NCBI GenBank assembly: GCA_016868295.1
Contig: VGHJ01000001.1
Coordinates: 62,001 to 126,000 of the forward strand
Direction: 5' to 3'
DNA length: 64,000 bases
Source of the DNA: Betaproteobacteria bacterium
Lineage (GTDB): Bacteria; Pseudomonadota; Gammaproteobacteria; Burkholderiales; Rhodocyclaceae
Both the position numbers and the translations under genes were made by a program. This document shows, piece by piece, positions 9,156-17,644 of the stretch (position 1 is the first letter of the stretch; every line of letters begins with the position of its first letter). Below the pieces are notes generated by a model, which worked only from the letters and a program-made list of their open reading frames with translations, made no database searches and had not been told where the DNA came from.

Positions 9156-10070
9156 TCAAACCCCCACGTCCGGGCGAAGCGTGATGACGCCGGAATCGTC
9201 GAAATCGTCGGGGTCGAAGGCGCGGTCGCCCTCCGGGTCGGGTCGCCCGTCGGCCTTCAGGTTGCGGAAGTCGTAGAGCCTCGGGTCGGCCAGGTGCGAG
9301 GGGGCAACGTTGCCCAGCGCCGCGAAGATCTTCTCCACCCGGCCGGGGAAGCGCTTGTCCCACTCGCGCAGCAGCGCCTTGGTCTCCTTGCGCTTCAACT
9401 GCTCCTGAGAGCCGCACAGGTCGCAGGGGATGATCGGGAAGCGCCGCAGCCGCGCCCAGGCCTCGAGGTCGCGCTCGCGGCAGTAGGCGAGCGGGCGGAT
9501 GACGATGTGGCGGCCGTCGTCGGAGACCAGCTTGGGCGGCATGGCCTTCAGCTTGCCGCCGTAGAACATATTCAGGAACAGCGTCTCGAGGATGTCGTCG
9601 CGGTGGTGGCCGAGCGCGATCTTGGTCGCGCCCAATTCCCCGGCGACGCGGTAGAGCACGCCGCGGCGCAGCCGCGAACAGAGCGAGCAGGTGGTCTTGC
9701 CCTCGGGGATGACGCGCTTCACCACCGAGTAGGTGTCCTGCTCCTCGATGTGGAAGGGGATGCCGAGGCCCTTCAGGTATTCCGGCAGCACCTCGGCGGG
9801 GAAGCCCGGCTGCTTCTGGTCGAGGTTAACGGCGACCAGATCGAAGCGCACCGGCGCAATCTCGCGCAATTGCAGCAGGATGTCGAGCAGGGCGTGGCTG
9901 TCCTTGCCGCCGGAGAGGCAGACCATGACGCGGTCGCCATCCTCGATCATGTTGAAATCGCCGATGGCCTGGCCGACATTGCGGCGCAGGCGCTTGGCCA
10001 GCTTGTTGGACTCGTGCCTTTCCTTTTCGCCCAGCGCCTCGGGCAGCAGGGCTTCCAGATACGCGCTCAC
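9156..10070 (-). CDS. ttcA: tRNA 2-thiocytidine(32) synthetase TtcA
   Basis: ATP- and Fe-S-dependent enzyme that thiolates C32 in certain tRNAs. Start taken as GTG, because it overlaps the stop of the upstream reductase by 4 bp (GTGA); this gives 304 residues. The PP-loop [10 protein letters not shown] is near residue 52. The two CxxC motifs that hold the [4Fe-4S] cluster are CSLC and CDLC, and [14 protein letters not shown] is typical of TtcA. It forms a two-gene operon with the pteridine reductase. A reading extending further upstream would only re-read that gene out of frame. Confidence 0.95.
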   Translation of the reverse strand: MSAYLEALLPEALGEKERHESNKLAKRLRRNVGQAIGDFNMIEDGDRVMVCLSGGKDSHALLDILLQLREIAPVRFDLVAVNLDQKQPGFPAEVLPEYLKGLGIPFHIEEQDTYSVVKRVIPEGKTTCSLCSRLRRGVLYRVAGELGATKIALGHHRDDILETLFLNMFYGGKLKAMPPKLVSDDGRHIVIRPLAYCRERDLEAWARLRRFPIIPCDLCGSQEQLKRKETKALLREWDKRFPGRVEKIFAALGNVAPSHLADPRLYDFRNLKADGRPDPEGDRAFDPDDFDDSGVITLRPDVGV

Positions 10071-10816
10071 AGGAAGACACTCCTGCCGCCGTCGACGGCG
10101 ATGATCTGGCCGGTGACGAAAGGCGCGTCGGCGAGCAGGAAGCGCACGGTGCGGGCGATGTCGGCGGGATCGCCGCAGCGCTTGAGCAGGGTGCGCGCGA
10201 CCACCGCCGCCTGCGAGGCGGCGTCGAAGGAGCCGTCCTCCGGCCAGAGGATGGGCCCGGGAGCGATGCCGTTCACGTGCACGCTCGGCCCCAGCTCGAG
10301 GGCCAGGGCGCGCGTCAGGCCGGCCAGCCCGGCCTTGGCGGCGCAATAGAGCGGGTAGTTCTTCAGCGGCCGCTCGGCGTGGATGTCCGTGATGTTCACG
10401 ATGGCGCCGCGCGCCAGGGCGAGATGCGGCGCGGCGGCCTGGGAAAGGAACAGCGGCGCCTTGAAGTTGGTGCCGACGAGATCGTCCCATTCGGCCGCGC
10501 CGATGGCGCCGAGCGGCGTGGCGCAGAAGCTCGAGGCATTGTTCACCAGGGCATCGAGCCGGCCGAAGTGTTTCACCGTTTCCTCGACCAGGCGCGGCAG
10601 GTGTTCGTTGTCGAGCAGATCGGCCTGGAAGGCGACGGCGGAGCCGGCGCGCGCGGCATTCAGAGACGCCACCAGCGCCTGCGCCTCGGCCGCCGAGCTG
10701 CGGTAATGCAGGGCCAGCACGGCGCCTTCGGCATGCAGGGTGCGCGCGATCTCGGCGCCGACGCGGCGGGCAGCGCCGGTGACGAGGACCACCTTGCTTG
10801 TTAGGGCATTGTTCAT
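10067..10816 (-). CDS. Pteridine reductase (SDR family, FolM/PTR1-like)
   Basis: NAD(P)H-dependent short-chain dehydrogenase of 249 residues. It has the [12 protein letters not shown] dinucleotide-binding turn, VNNASSF, and catalytic YCAAKAG. The Arg after the first glycines (TGAARR) is typical of pteridine reductases that reduce dihydrofolate or dihydromonapterin. The chosen ATG ([10 protein letters not shown]) lies 43 bp from the divergent MidA gene, so the two share a control region. Other SDR activities cannot be excluded from sequence alone. Confidence 0.8.
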   Translation of the reverse strand: MNNALTSKVVLVTGAARRVGAEIARTLHAEGAVLALHYRSSAAEAQALVASLNAARAGSAVAFQADLLDNEHLPRLVEETVKHFGRLDALVNNASSFCATPLGAIGAAEWDDLVGTNFKAPLFLSQAAAPHLALARGAIVNITDIHAERPLKNYPLYCAAKAGLAGLTRALALELGPSVHVNGIAPGPILWPEDGSFDAASQAAVVARTLLKRCGDPADIARTVRFLLADAPFVTGQIIAVDGGRSVFL

Positions 10817-10859
10817 AAGTTTGCGAATTTTAACGGATTCGGGCACATTCGGCCCCGCC

Positions 10860-12005
10860 ATGAGCCTTCCGACGCCCGATTCCGCCGCCGCCGAAAGCAG
10901 CGCCCGCCTGGTGGCGCGCATTGCTTCGGAAATCGATCAGGCCGGCGGCTGGATTTCCTTCGACCGCTACATGGAGTTGGCGCTCTACGCGCCCGGCCTC
11001 GGCTACTACAGCGGCGGCGCGCGCAAGTTCGGCGCGGCGGGCGATTTCGTCACCGCGCCAGAGCTCTCGCCGCTCTTCGCCGAGGCGCTGGCCGCCCAGC
11101 TCGAACCGATCCTGGCGGCCAGCGCGCCGCGCCTCCTCGAGGCCGGCGCCGGCAGCGGCGCCCTGGCGCTCGGCCTGTTGCGCGCGCTGGAGCGCCGTGG
11201 CGCCCTGCCCGAGCGTTACGAGATCCTCGAAGTGTCCGGCGAGCTGCGCGCCCGCCAGCAGGAAACGCTCGCCGCCGTGCCGCAGCTGGCGGAACGGGTC
11301 GCCTGGCTGGACGCGCTGCCGGACACTTTCAGCGGCGCAGTCGTCGCCAACGAGCTGCTCGACGCGATGCCCGTGCATATCGTCACCTGGCGCGAGGACG
11401 GCGTCTTCGAGCGCGGCGTGGCACTGGAGAACGGTGCCTTCGCCTGGCAGGACCGGCCCGCCGCCGGCGCCCTGCTCGCCGTGTCGCAGGGACTGACTTG
11501 TGTTGCGCCGCCCTACGTTTCTGAAATCAATCTCGCCGCCCGCGCCTGGGTCGCCGAATGGGGGCGCCTTCTTCAGCGCGGCGCCCTGCTCCTCATCGAC
11601 TACGGCTTCCCGCAGCGCGAGTATTACCACCCCCAGCGCGCCGAGGGCACGCTGATGTGCCACTACCGCCACCACGCCCACGGCGATCCGCTCTGGCTAC
11701 CGGGACTCAACGACATCACGGCGCACGTCGACTTCACAGCGATGGCCGAAGCGGGCCACGACGCCGGACTGGACGTGCTCGGCTACACCAGCCAGGCGCA
11801 GTTCCTGCTCAACTGCGGCCTCGCGCAGTTGCTCGAAGCACATCAGGCCGACGGCGCTGCCGCCTACGCGGCGCTCGCCTCGGGTGCACAAAAGCTCATC
11901 AGCCCCGCCGAGATGGGCGAGCTGTTCAAGGTGCTGGCGCTGGGGAAGGGAATCGGGGAACCGCTATTGGGTTTCACGCACGGTGATCGCAGCCACGCTT
12001 TGTAA
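10860..12005 (+). CDS. SAM-dependent protein arginine methyltransferase-like protein (MidA/NDUFAF7 family)
   Basis: Protein of 381 residues. The motifs FDRYMELALYAPGLGYYSGG, FVTAPELSPLF, LEAGAGSGALAL (SAM site, about 93-104), NELLDAMPVH and DYGFPQREYYHP are diagnostic of this family. The mitochondrial member methylates an Arg of a complex I subunit; bacterial substrates are uncertain. Start chosen at the ATG of MSLPTPDS, as upstream in-frame codons overlap the divergent gene. The segment at 11478-11501 carries copy 2 of the dispersed motif. Confidence 0.85.
   Translation: MSLPTPDSAAAESSARLVARIASEIDQAGGWISFDRYMELALYAPGLGYYSGGARKFGAAGDFVTAPELSPLFAEALAAQLEPILAASAPRLLEAGAGSGALALGLLRALERRGALPERYEILEVSGELRARQQETLAAVPQLAERVAWLDALPDTFSGAVVANELLDAMPVHIVTWREDGVFERGVALENGAFAWQDRPAAGALLAVSQGLTCVAPPYVSEINLAARAWVAEWGRLLQRGALLLIDYGFPQREYYHPQRAEGTLMCHYRHHAHGDPLWLPGLNDITAHVDFTAMAEAGHDAGLDVLGYTSQAQFLLNCGLAQLLEAHQADGAAAYAALASGAQKLISPAEMGELFKVLALGKGIGEPLLGFTHGDRSHAL
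11478..11501 (-). repeat. Dispersed 24-bp motif, copy 2
   Basis: Minus orientation, within the MidA-family gene, read as AV-SQG-LTC. The core is ACAAGTCAG (one change in the A-tract) and the distal CACGGC is intact. Confidence 0.8.
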
Positions 12006-12010
12006 GTGAA

Positions 12011-12098
12011 GACGCAAGGGTTTGTCGCGATGCTGCCGGCCCTCAGCGATCAGGCCGTCGGGACGCGCGCCCGCACGCCCGCCACAACACCTTGCGTC
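12011..12098. other. Long-loop inverted repeat in 166-bp gap
   Basis: GACGCAAGG at 12011-12019 is matched by CCTTGCGTC at 12090-12098, with partial extension of pairing inward. The gap between the MidA and thioesterase genes holds no coding sequence I recognise. It could be a structured 3' end or a small RNA; there is no poly-T tail. Confidence 0.35.
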
Positions 12099-12171
12099 CT
12101 CCCGTGCTGCTTGAGTGAGTTAACGGCTTCGGCGCCTTTGGGTTGATCTGATTCTCGTGTAGGGAACCGTC

Positions 12172-12600
<429 letters not shown>

Positions 12601-12648
12601 GCCCGCATTGTAGCGGCAGGCGCCGCCACAATGCGTCGGAAGGGCCGT

Positions 12649-12879
12649 CTACTCCTGGCAGAGGTAGACGTTGCGCAGGAAGGCCTCGGCGTCCCGTTCG
12701 GCGCCGCGGCTTTCGTGCCGCGCCGGTGACCGAAGGAAATCCCTGTGGGACACCGCTTCCTGCAGCGCCAGGCCAACTTCGGGCTGCGGCAGCCAGTTGG
12801 AGAGGAGCACCTCCTCGCCATACTCTTCGCGCAGTTCGATGACCCGTTTTCCCGTGCTCATGTCCATTTCCATAATCAT
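12649..12879 (-). CDS. Small protein of unknown function
   Basis: Seventy-six residues beginning [35 protein letters not shown] Shine-Dalgarno with 5-nt spacing favours the ATG over the GTG four codons earlier, and this is the main support for a real gene. The product is soluble, charged and ends YLCQE. No domain is recognised. It is isolated between a thioesterase and a hydrolase, both on the same strand. Confidence 0.5.
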   Translation of the reverse strand: MIMEMDMSTGKRVIELREEYGEEVLLSNWLPQPEVGLALQEAVSHRDFLRSPARHESRGAERDAEAFLRNVYLCQE

Positions 12880-13019
12880 GATGACCTCCACGCAGCCGTC
12901 TCGTGCATCGGGACGTCAACTTGGCTAACGGCAGAAACGGGAAAAGGTTGAATGCCGGCGCAAAAAATTTCCGGTCCAGCCGACGGACGGGCGCAATGCC
13001 CCCGCGAAAGGCGGGGTTT

Positions 13020-13817
13020 CTAGGGCAGCCAGTCCAGGATGCGCTCGGCCACGCGCGCCCAGTCGCGCTCGAGCATGAGGCCGTGGCCCATGCCCTCGAA
13101 GATCTCGGCCTCGACGCCGTAGTGGCGCGCCGTCATCTCGGTCTGGGAGGGCGGGATGAGGTGGTCGTGCTCGGCGCCCAGCACCAGCATCGGGGCCGGC
13201 CGCATGCGGCTTTTCAGGGGCAGGTTGAACAGCGTCATGTCCCAGATGGCGCGATGCGACTCGGGCTGCATGCGCTTGTACCAGCGCGCCAGGTCCGCCG
13301 TTTCGACGGGTTGGGCGAACATGGCCTCGCGCAGGGTGTCGAAGGCGACGCGGCCGCCGCCGAGCAGGCGGTTGAGGTCGCCCATCAGGCCCGGCTTCTG
13401 GAAGGCCAGGCCGAGCGCCGCCGCCCAGAGGCCCTGCGGCGGCACGGAGGACATCAGCACCACGCCGGCGGCCTCGTGGGACTCGAGGTACTTCTGCGCC
13501 ACCATGCCGCCCATGGAATGGCCGATGAGCAGCGGCGGCGCGGGCAACTGTTCGGCCACCGCCGCGACGTCCTTCACGTAATGGTCGATGCCGAAGCTGT
13601 CGAGCCGGTCGCGGCCGGGCGAGCCGCCGTGGCCGGACAGGCTCAGCGCATGGCAGGCGTAGCCCCGCTCGGCGAACCAGGGCAGGAAATGCTCGTCCCA
13701 GCACCAGGCGGCAGCATAGGCGCCGTGGATGAAGAGCAGCGGCGTGTCGCGCGGACTGACTTTTCCGGCGGGCGGGCGGCTGATGACTTCCAGCCCGCCG
13801 AAACGGGAAGTGCTCAT
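13020..13817 (-). CDS. Alpha/beta hydrolase
   Basis: Protein of 265 residues with the hydrolase triad visible: nucleophile elbow GHSMGG (about 100), acid in [10 protein letters not shown] and histidine in GMGHGLML. The oxyanion segment is [10 protein letters not shown]. Substrate unknown; the fold covers esterases, lipases and dehalogenases. The ATG overlaps the last base of the upstream GST stop codon, so the two are co-translated. The motif copy at 13741-13764 encodes KVSPRDTP near the N terminus. Confidence 0.82.
   Translation of the reverse strand: MSTSRFGGLEVISRPPAGKVSPRDTPLLFIHGAYAAAWCWDEHFLPWFAERGYACHALSLSGHGGSPGRDRLDSFGIDHYVKDVAAVAEQLPAPPLLIGHSMGGMVAQKYLESHEAAGVVLMSSVPPQGLWAAALGLAFQKPGLMGDLNRLLGGGRVAFDTLREAMFAQPVETADLARWYKRMQPESHRAIWDMTLFNLPLKSRMRPAPMLVLGAEHDHLIPPSQTEMTARHYGVEAEIFEGMGHGLMLERDWARVAERILDWLP
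13741..13764 (-). repeat. Dispersed 24-bp motif, copy 3
   Basis: Minus orientation on a minus-strand gene, so the hydrolase reads AAAAGTCAGTC as K-V-S. The distal element is CACGCC. Confidence 0.8.
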
Positions 13818-14434
13818 CAGCCAGGCACGGCCATGCCGCGCTGCACGGCCGGGCGGTTGGCGATGTCCTTGAACCAGCGCATCACGTTCGGATAGCTTGA
13901 GAGGGCCACCTCGTGCCACTCGTGGCGCGCCACCCAGGGATAGGTCGCCATGTCGGCGATGGAGTACTCGTCGGGGAGGTAGGCGTGCCGGCCGAGGCGG
14001 GCATTGAGCACGCCGTAGAGGCGCTCGGTTTCCTTGGTGTAGCGGCCGATGGCGTAGTCCACTTTCTCCGGCGCGTAGCGCAGGAAGTGGTGGGTCTGGC
14101 CGAACATCGGGCCGACGCCGCCCATCTGGAACATCAGCCACTGCAGGGCCTCGTACTTGCCGCGATCCGTCGCCGGCAGGAAACGGCCGGTCTTGCCGGC
14201 CAGATAGACCAGAATGGCGCCGGATTCCATCATGGCGATCGGCTTGCCGTCGGGGCCGTCCGGATCGACGATGGCCGGGATCTTGCCGTTCGGGTTGATG
14301 GCCAGATAGGACGGCGCGAACTGCTCGCCCTGGGTGATGTCGACCTTGTGCACACGGTAGGGCAGGCCGCATTCCTCGAGCATGATGGAGACCTTGCGGC
14401 CGTTCGGGGTGCCCCATGTGTAGAGCTCGATCAT
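13817..14434 (-). CDS. Glutathione S-transferase, YfcG/YghU (Nu-class) type
   Basis: Protein of 205 residues. The N-terminal thioredoxin-like domain has TWGTPNGRKVSI, where Thr and Asn replace the usual catalytic Tyr/Ser, as in Nu-class enzymes with disulfide-bond reductase activity. The motif NPNGKIPAIVDPDGPDGKP and the Glu-Ser pair MESGAIL bind glutathione. The C-terminal helical domain includes HHFLRYAPEKVDYA. It precedes and overlaps the hydrolase and diverges from the DUF2905 gene with a 17-bp gap. Glutathione synthesis genes are in this window (gshA/gshB). Confidence 0.88.
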   Translation of the reverse strand: MIELYTWGTPNGRKVSIMLEECGLPYRVHKVDITQGEQFAPSYLAINPNGKIPAIVDPDGPDGKPIAMMESGAILVYLAGKTGRFLPATDRGKYEALQWLMFQMGGVGPMFGQTHHFLRYAPEKVDYAIGRYTKETERLYGVLNARLGRHAYLPDEYSIADMATYPWVARHEWHEVALSSYPNVMRWFKDIANRPAVQRGMAVPG

Positions 14435-15393
14435 CGGTTATCCTCCTGTCCATGCTGAAATGGTTGCTGGCCCTGCTGATCACGGTGCTTGTCGCCGGCG
14501 TCTTCCTGCCGCGCCTGGTCGCCCGCCTCGGCTTGCACCGCCTGCCGGGGGACGTCAGCTTCCGCTTTCGCGGCCGCCTCTACCATTTTCCCTTCGGCAG
14601 CGTGCTGCTGCTCTCCCTCCTGGGGACGCTGCTGTTCCGCCTGCTGTAGGGCTGGATCGAATTCAACCCAGCCCTGCGGCGTCCACTGGAAGAGGCGGCG
14701 CGAGACCGGCCGGCCCTGGTGGCGCTCGACGGTTTCCACCGTGTCCTGCAGTTGTTCGAGCTTCTGCGGCTCGATCGTGGCCGTGAACACCACGACGTCC
14801 TGCGTCGGCATGCCGAGGATAAGCACTTCGCCCAGGGTGAGCGTCAGCTCCGCCCAGCGCCAGTGCAGCAGCACGCGGCTGGCGGCATAGCCGTCCTGGG
14901 TCTCGATCACCGAGAGCCAGGGCAGCCTGCCCACCCGCTTGATGCCGATCTCGCCGTGTGCCCGGTCGAGGTTGGCCAGCGCCCGCTGGTGCAGGCGGTC
15001 GGCATCCATGCCCCAGCCCTTCATCATGCCGTGGGAGACGAGCTGCGCCCCCTCCTTGAGCTCGAGGGCATACACGATCTGCACGTCGGCGGCGAAATCG
15101 CGCACGACGAGGGCGTTGTCCTCGACCCACGGCGTCGGCTGGTCCATGTTGCGCCCCATGCGCGCCAGTTGCACGGCGAGGCGCTTGCGCGTCTGGTCGA
15201 GGTAGCGCTTGCCGATCAGCAGCGGGCGCAGCGCGGCCATGTCCTCCTCCGGGCTGCGCGCGGGCGCGGATTGCGCTGCGGCCGGGGGTGCGGCGCGGGA
15301 CTCCGCCGGAGCGGCCTCGGCCGGCTCGACGGCCTGCGGCTGCGCCAGGGCCGCACCGGCGAAAAGAAGTCCCGCAAGGAGCAACCGGGGCAT
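14431..15393 (-). CDS. Exported protein of unknown function with antisense-overlapping C-terminal tail
   Basis: Protein of 320 residues with a signal peptide (MPRLLLAGLLFAGAALAQ), an Ala/Pro/Glu linker, and a conserved-looking domain from RSPEEDMAALRPLLIGKRYLD to LFQWTPQGWVEFDPALQ. The last 80 residues are Gln/Glu/Ala-rich low complexity (QAEQQRPQEGEQQ...). They are read entirely from the strand opposite the DUF2905 gene. The natural protein may end near WVEFDPALQ in relatives, with the tail here being a read-on; that needs a family alignment. ATG taken three bases inside an in-frame GTG. It sits 9 bp downstream of cca on the same strand. Confidence 0.6.
   Translation of the reverse strand: MPRLLLAGLLFAGAALAQPQAVEPAEAAPAESRAAPPAAAQSAPARSPEEDMAALRPLLIGKRYLDQTRKRLAVQLARMGRNMDQPTPWVEDNALVVRDFAADVQIVYALELKEGAQLVSHGMMKGWGMDADRLHQRALANLDRAHGEIGIKRVGRLPWLSVIETQDGYAASRVLLHWRWAELTLTLGEVLILGMPTQDVVVFTATIEPQKLEQLQDTVETVERHQGRPVSRRLFQWTPQGWVEFDPALQQAEQQRPQEGEQQHAAEGKMVEAAAKAEADVPRQAVQAEAGDQARQEDAGDKHRDQQGQQPFQHGQEDNR
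14452..14649 (+). CDS. DUF2905 family small membrane protein
   Basis: Sixty-five residues. One membrane helix (about 3-22), a family core LPGDVSFRFRGRLYHFPFGS, then a second helix (about 47-64). This is the complete length and pattern of DUF2905 proteins, whose function is unknown. The start (MLKWLLALL) faces the GST gene. The whole gene lies within the opposite-strand exported-protein reading frame. The strong family pattern makes this strand the surer of the two. Confidence 0.85.
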   Translation: MLKWLLALLITVLVAGVFLPRLVARLGLHRLPGDVSFRFRGRLYHFPFGSVLLLSLLGTLLFRLL

Positions 15394-15397
15394 CACG

Positions 15398-15421
15398 AAA
15401 AGTCAGTCTCCACGGGACGGC
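15398..15421 (+). repeat. Dispersed 24-bp motif, copy 4
   Basis: Plus orientation. It spans the last codons and the stop codon of cca and the short gap before the exported-protein start. It therefore partly escapes coding constraint while keeping the consensus. Confidence 0.8.
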
Positions 15422-16626
15422 GCCGCATCGCGCACCGCCGCCACGCGCGCCTCGTGGATGCGCTCCGGAATGCGCGCCCTGTCGGCGCAGGCGGCGGCGA
15501 CGGCGCCGGCATCCACCGACTGCGCGGCGACGAGGGCCCGGCGCAGGATGTCGCCCGCCGTCCAGGGCCGGTCCTCCCAGCCGGGACGGCCGTGGAAGTC
15601 GCATTCGCAGGCTTCGAGCAGTTGGCCGAAGCGCTCGGGGCGACGCAGGGCGTCGGCCCGCTCGAGCAGCTTGACGACGCTGGCCGGACGCAGGCGCTCG
15701 GCATCGTGTACCAGGCCGTGCTCGCGCGCCGCCAGCACGGCGAGGTCGCGGCAGTCGGACGACGCGCGCAGGCGCTCCGACACCGCTTCGGCGAGATCCG
15801 CTCCGGTCGCCTCGTGGCCATGGTGGTGCGGCCATTCCGACTGCGGCGTGGCCCCCTTGCCGAGGTCGTGCAGCAGGGCGGCGAAGCGCACGGACAGCGG
15901 ATAGTGGCGCGCCGCCGCCCGGTCGACCACGCGCAGGACATGCACGCCGGTGTCGACCTCTGGATGGTGCTCGGCCGGCTGCGGCACGCCGAAGAGGCGG
16001 TCGAGCTCGGGCAGGAAGCGCGCCAGCGCGCCGCATTCGTGCAGCAGCGCGATCATGCGCGAGGGGCGCGCCTCCATCAGGCCGCGCGAGAATTCCTGCC
16101 AGACGCGCTCGGGCACGAGATGGTCGACCTCGCCGTTGCGCGCCATTTCTCGCATCAGATCGAGGGTCTCGCCGGCGACGTGGAAGTCGGCGAAGCGCGC
16201 GGCGAAGCGCGCCACGCGCAACACGCGCACGGGATCCTCGGCGAAGGCCGGGCCGACGTGGCGCAGCACGCGCGCGGCGAGGTCGGCCTGGCCGCCGAAA
16301 GGGTCGACCAGCGCGCCCGCCTCGTCCTCGGCGATGGCGTTGATGGTGAGGTCGCGCCGGGCGAGGTCCTGCTCCAGCGTGACGTCGGGCGCGGCATGGA
16401 AGACGAAGCCCTTGTAGCCGGGCGCGGTCTTGCGCTCGGTGCGGGCCAGCGCGTATTCCTCGTGCGTCTCCGGATGCAGGAAGACCGGGAAATCCTTGCC
16501 CACCGGCCTGAAGCCGCGCGTCAGCATTTCCTCCGGCGTGGCGCCGACGACGACATGGTCGCGGTCCTGCACGGGCAGGCCGAGCAGGCGATCCCGCACC
16601 GCGCCGCCGACGACGTATGTTCTCAT
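15403..16626 (-). CDS. cca: Multifunctional CCA tRNA nucleotidyltransferase
   Basis: Adds the CCA end to tRNA. The 407-residue form includes the HD phosphohydrolase domain. The nucleotidyltransferase head shows [13 protein letters not shown], the catalytic [14 protein letters not shown] (two Asp) and [12 protein letters not shown]. The neck has [12 protein letters not shown]. The HD region has [14 protein letters not shown] and HHHGHE, giving 2',3'-cyclic phosphodiesterase and phosphatase activity as in E. coli. The start [10 protein letters not shown] lies 4 bp from the stop of the upstream NDUFA9-like gene. Confidence 0.95.
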   Translation of the reverse strand: MRTYVVGGAVRDRLLGLPVQDRDHVVVGATPEEMLTRGFRPVGKDFPVFLHPETHEEYALARTERKTAPGYKGFVFHAAPDVTLEQDLARRDLTINAIAEDEAGALVDPFGGQADLAARVLRHVGPAFAEDPVRVLRVARFAARFADFHVAGETLDLMREMARNGEVDHLVPERVWQEFSRGLMEARPSRMIALLHECGALARFLPELDRLFGVPQPAEHHPEVDTGVHVLRVVDRAAARHYPLSVRFAALLHDLGKGATPQSEWPHHHGHEATGADLAEAVSERLRASSDCRDLAVLAAREHGLVHDAERLRPASVVKLLERADALRRPERFGQLLEACECDFHGRPGWEDRPWTAGDILRRALVAAQSVDAGAVAAACADRARIPERIHEARVAAVRDAAPSRGD

Positions 16627-16630
16627 CAGA

Positions 16631-17590
16631 TCAGCGGTGCGCCTTGCCGCCACGGCCGTAGTTGGCCTGCCGCTGCGTGCGGCCGCCGAGGTACGCCGGG
16701 GCGACCGCCTCGAGCGGCGTCGGGCGCAGGCCGAAAGGCAGCGGATCGGAGCCCGTGCAGACGCTGTCCGCGTCCATCGAGTCGAGGTTGTCCACCGAGA
16801 GCGGCGGGTTCGGCAGCAGCTCGAGCACGCCGGCCTGCAGGCGCGCCAGCGCCTCGGGCAGACGGAGCACCGGCCGCCGGCAGCCGGCCAGTTCACCGGC
16901 GTACTGCACCAGCTCCTTCAAGGTATAGACCTGCGGTCCGCAGCAGCAGCAGGCCTGGCCGATGGCGTCGCGTCGCGCCAGGCCGGCGACGACGGCCTGC
17001 GCCACGTCTCCGACGAACACGGGCTGGAAGCGCGCCTCGAGATTGCCCATCGGCAGCAGGGGCGCGACGCGCTGCAGGCGGGCGAAGAGGTTGAGAAAGG
17101 CGTCCTCCGGCCCGAAGATCACCGAAGGGCGGAAGATCGTCAGCTCGAGCGCATCGCCCGCCGCACGCAGCGCGGCCTCGCCATCGCCCTTCGAGCGCAG
17201 GTACTGGCTAGGACCCTTCGGGTCGGCGTTGAGGGCGGAGACATGGGCCAGGCGACGCACGCCGGCGGCGACGCAGGCGGCGGCGATCTTCCTCGGCAGC
17301 TCGACGTGGGCGCGGGCGAAATCGGGCCCGTAGGGCAGGCCGTAGCGGCTGTGCAGCACGCCGACCAGGTTGATCACGGCGTCCTGGCCGGCGACCAGCC
17401 CGACCAGGGCCGCCGCGTCATGCACGTCTGTTTCGACCACCTCCGCCGTCGGCAGCACGAGCAGATGGCGGGCGCGCTCGCGGTGGCGCGTCGGCACGGT
17501 GATGCGGTGGCCCTGGGCAGCCAGCCGCTGGGCGACCTGGCTGCCCAAAAAGCCCGAGCCGCCGATGAGGAGAATGTTCTTTGGGTTCAT
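16631..17590 (-). CDS. NAD-dependent epimerase/dehydratase, complex I NDUFA9-like
   Basis: Atypical SDR of 319 residues with the Rossmann turn [15 protein letters not shown] at the N terminus. It has [30 protein letters not shown] (active-site-like Tyr/Lys region) and [13 protein letters not shown]. These match the bacterial group related to the accessory NDUFA9 subunit of complex I; the bacterial role is not established. An unusual run of four cysteines occurs in [12 protein letters not shown], where relatives usually have one or two. It is in an operon with cca and the exported protein. Confidence 0.85.
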   Translation of the reverse strand: MNPKNILLIGGSGFLGSQVAQRLAAQGHRITVPTRHRERARHLLVLPTAEVVETDVHDAAALVGLVAGQDAVINLVGVLHSRYGLPYGPDFARAHVELPRKIAAACVAAGVRRLAHVSALNADPKGPSQYLRSKGDGEAALRAAGDALELTIFRPSVIFGPEDAFLNLFARLQRVAPLLPMGNLEARFQPVFVGDVAQAVVAGLARRDAIGQACCCCGPQVYTLKELVQYAGELAGCRRPVLRLPEALARLQAGVLELLPNPPLSVDNLDSMDADSVCTGSDPLPFGLRPTPLEAVAPAYLGGRTQRQANYGRGGKAHR

Positions 17591-17644
17591 TTTTCGGAAA
17601 AAGCCGGTAGGCGGATTTTAATCCCAAGTCCGGCTGTCCGGCCG

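Noticed and set aside
8271-10349. Plus-strand open frame of 692 codons over cyclase and ttcA
   Set aside because: Antisense to two well-recognised genes; the translation lacks any family signature.
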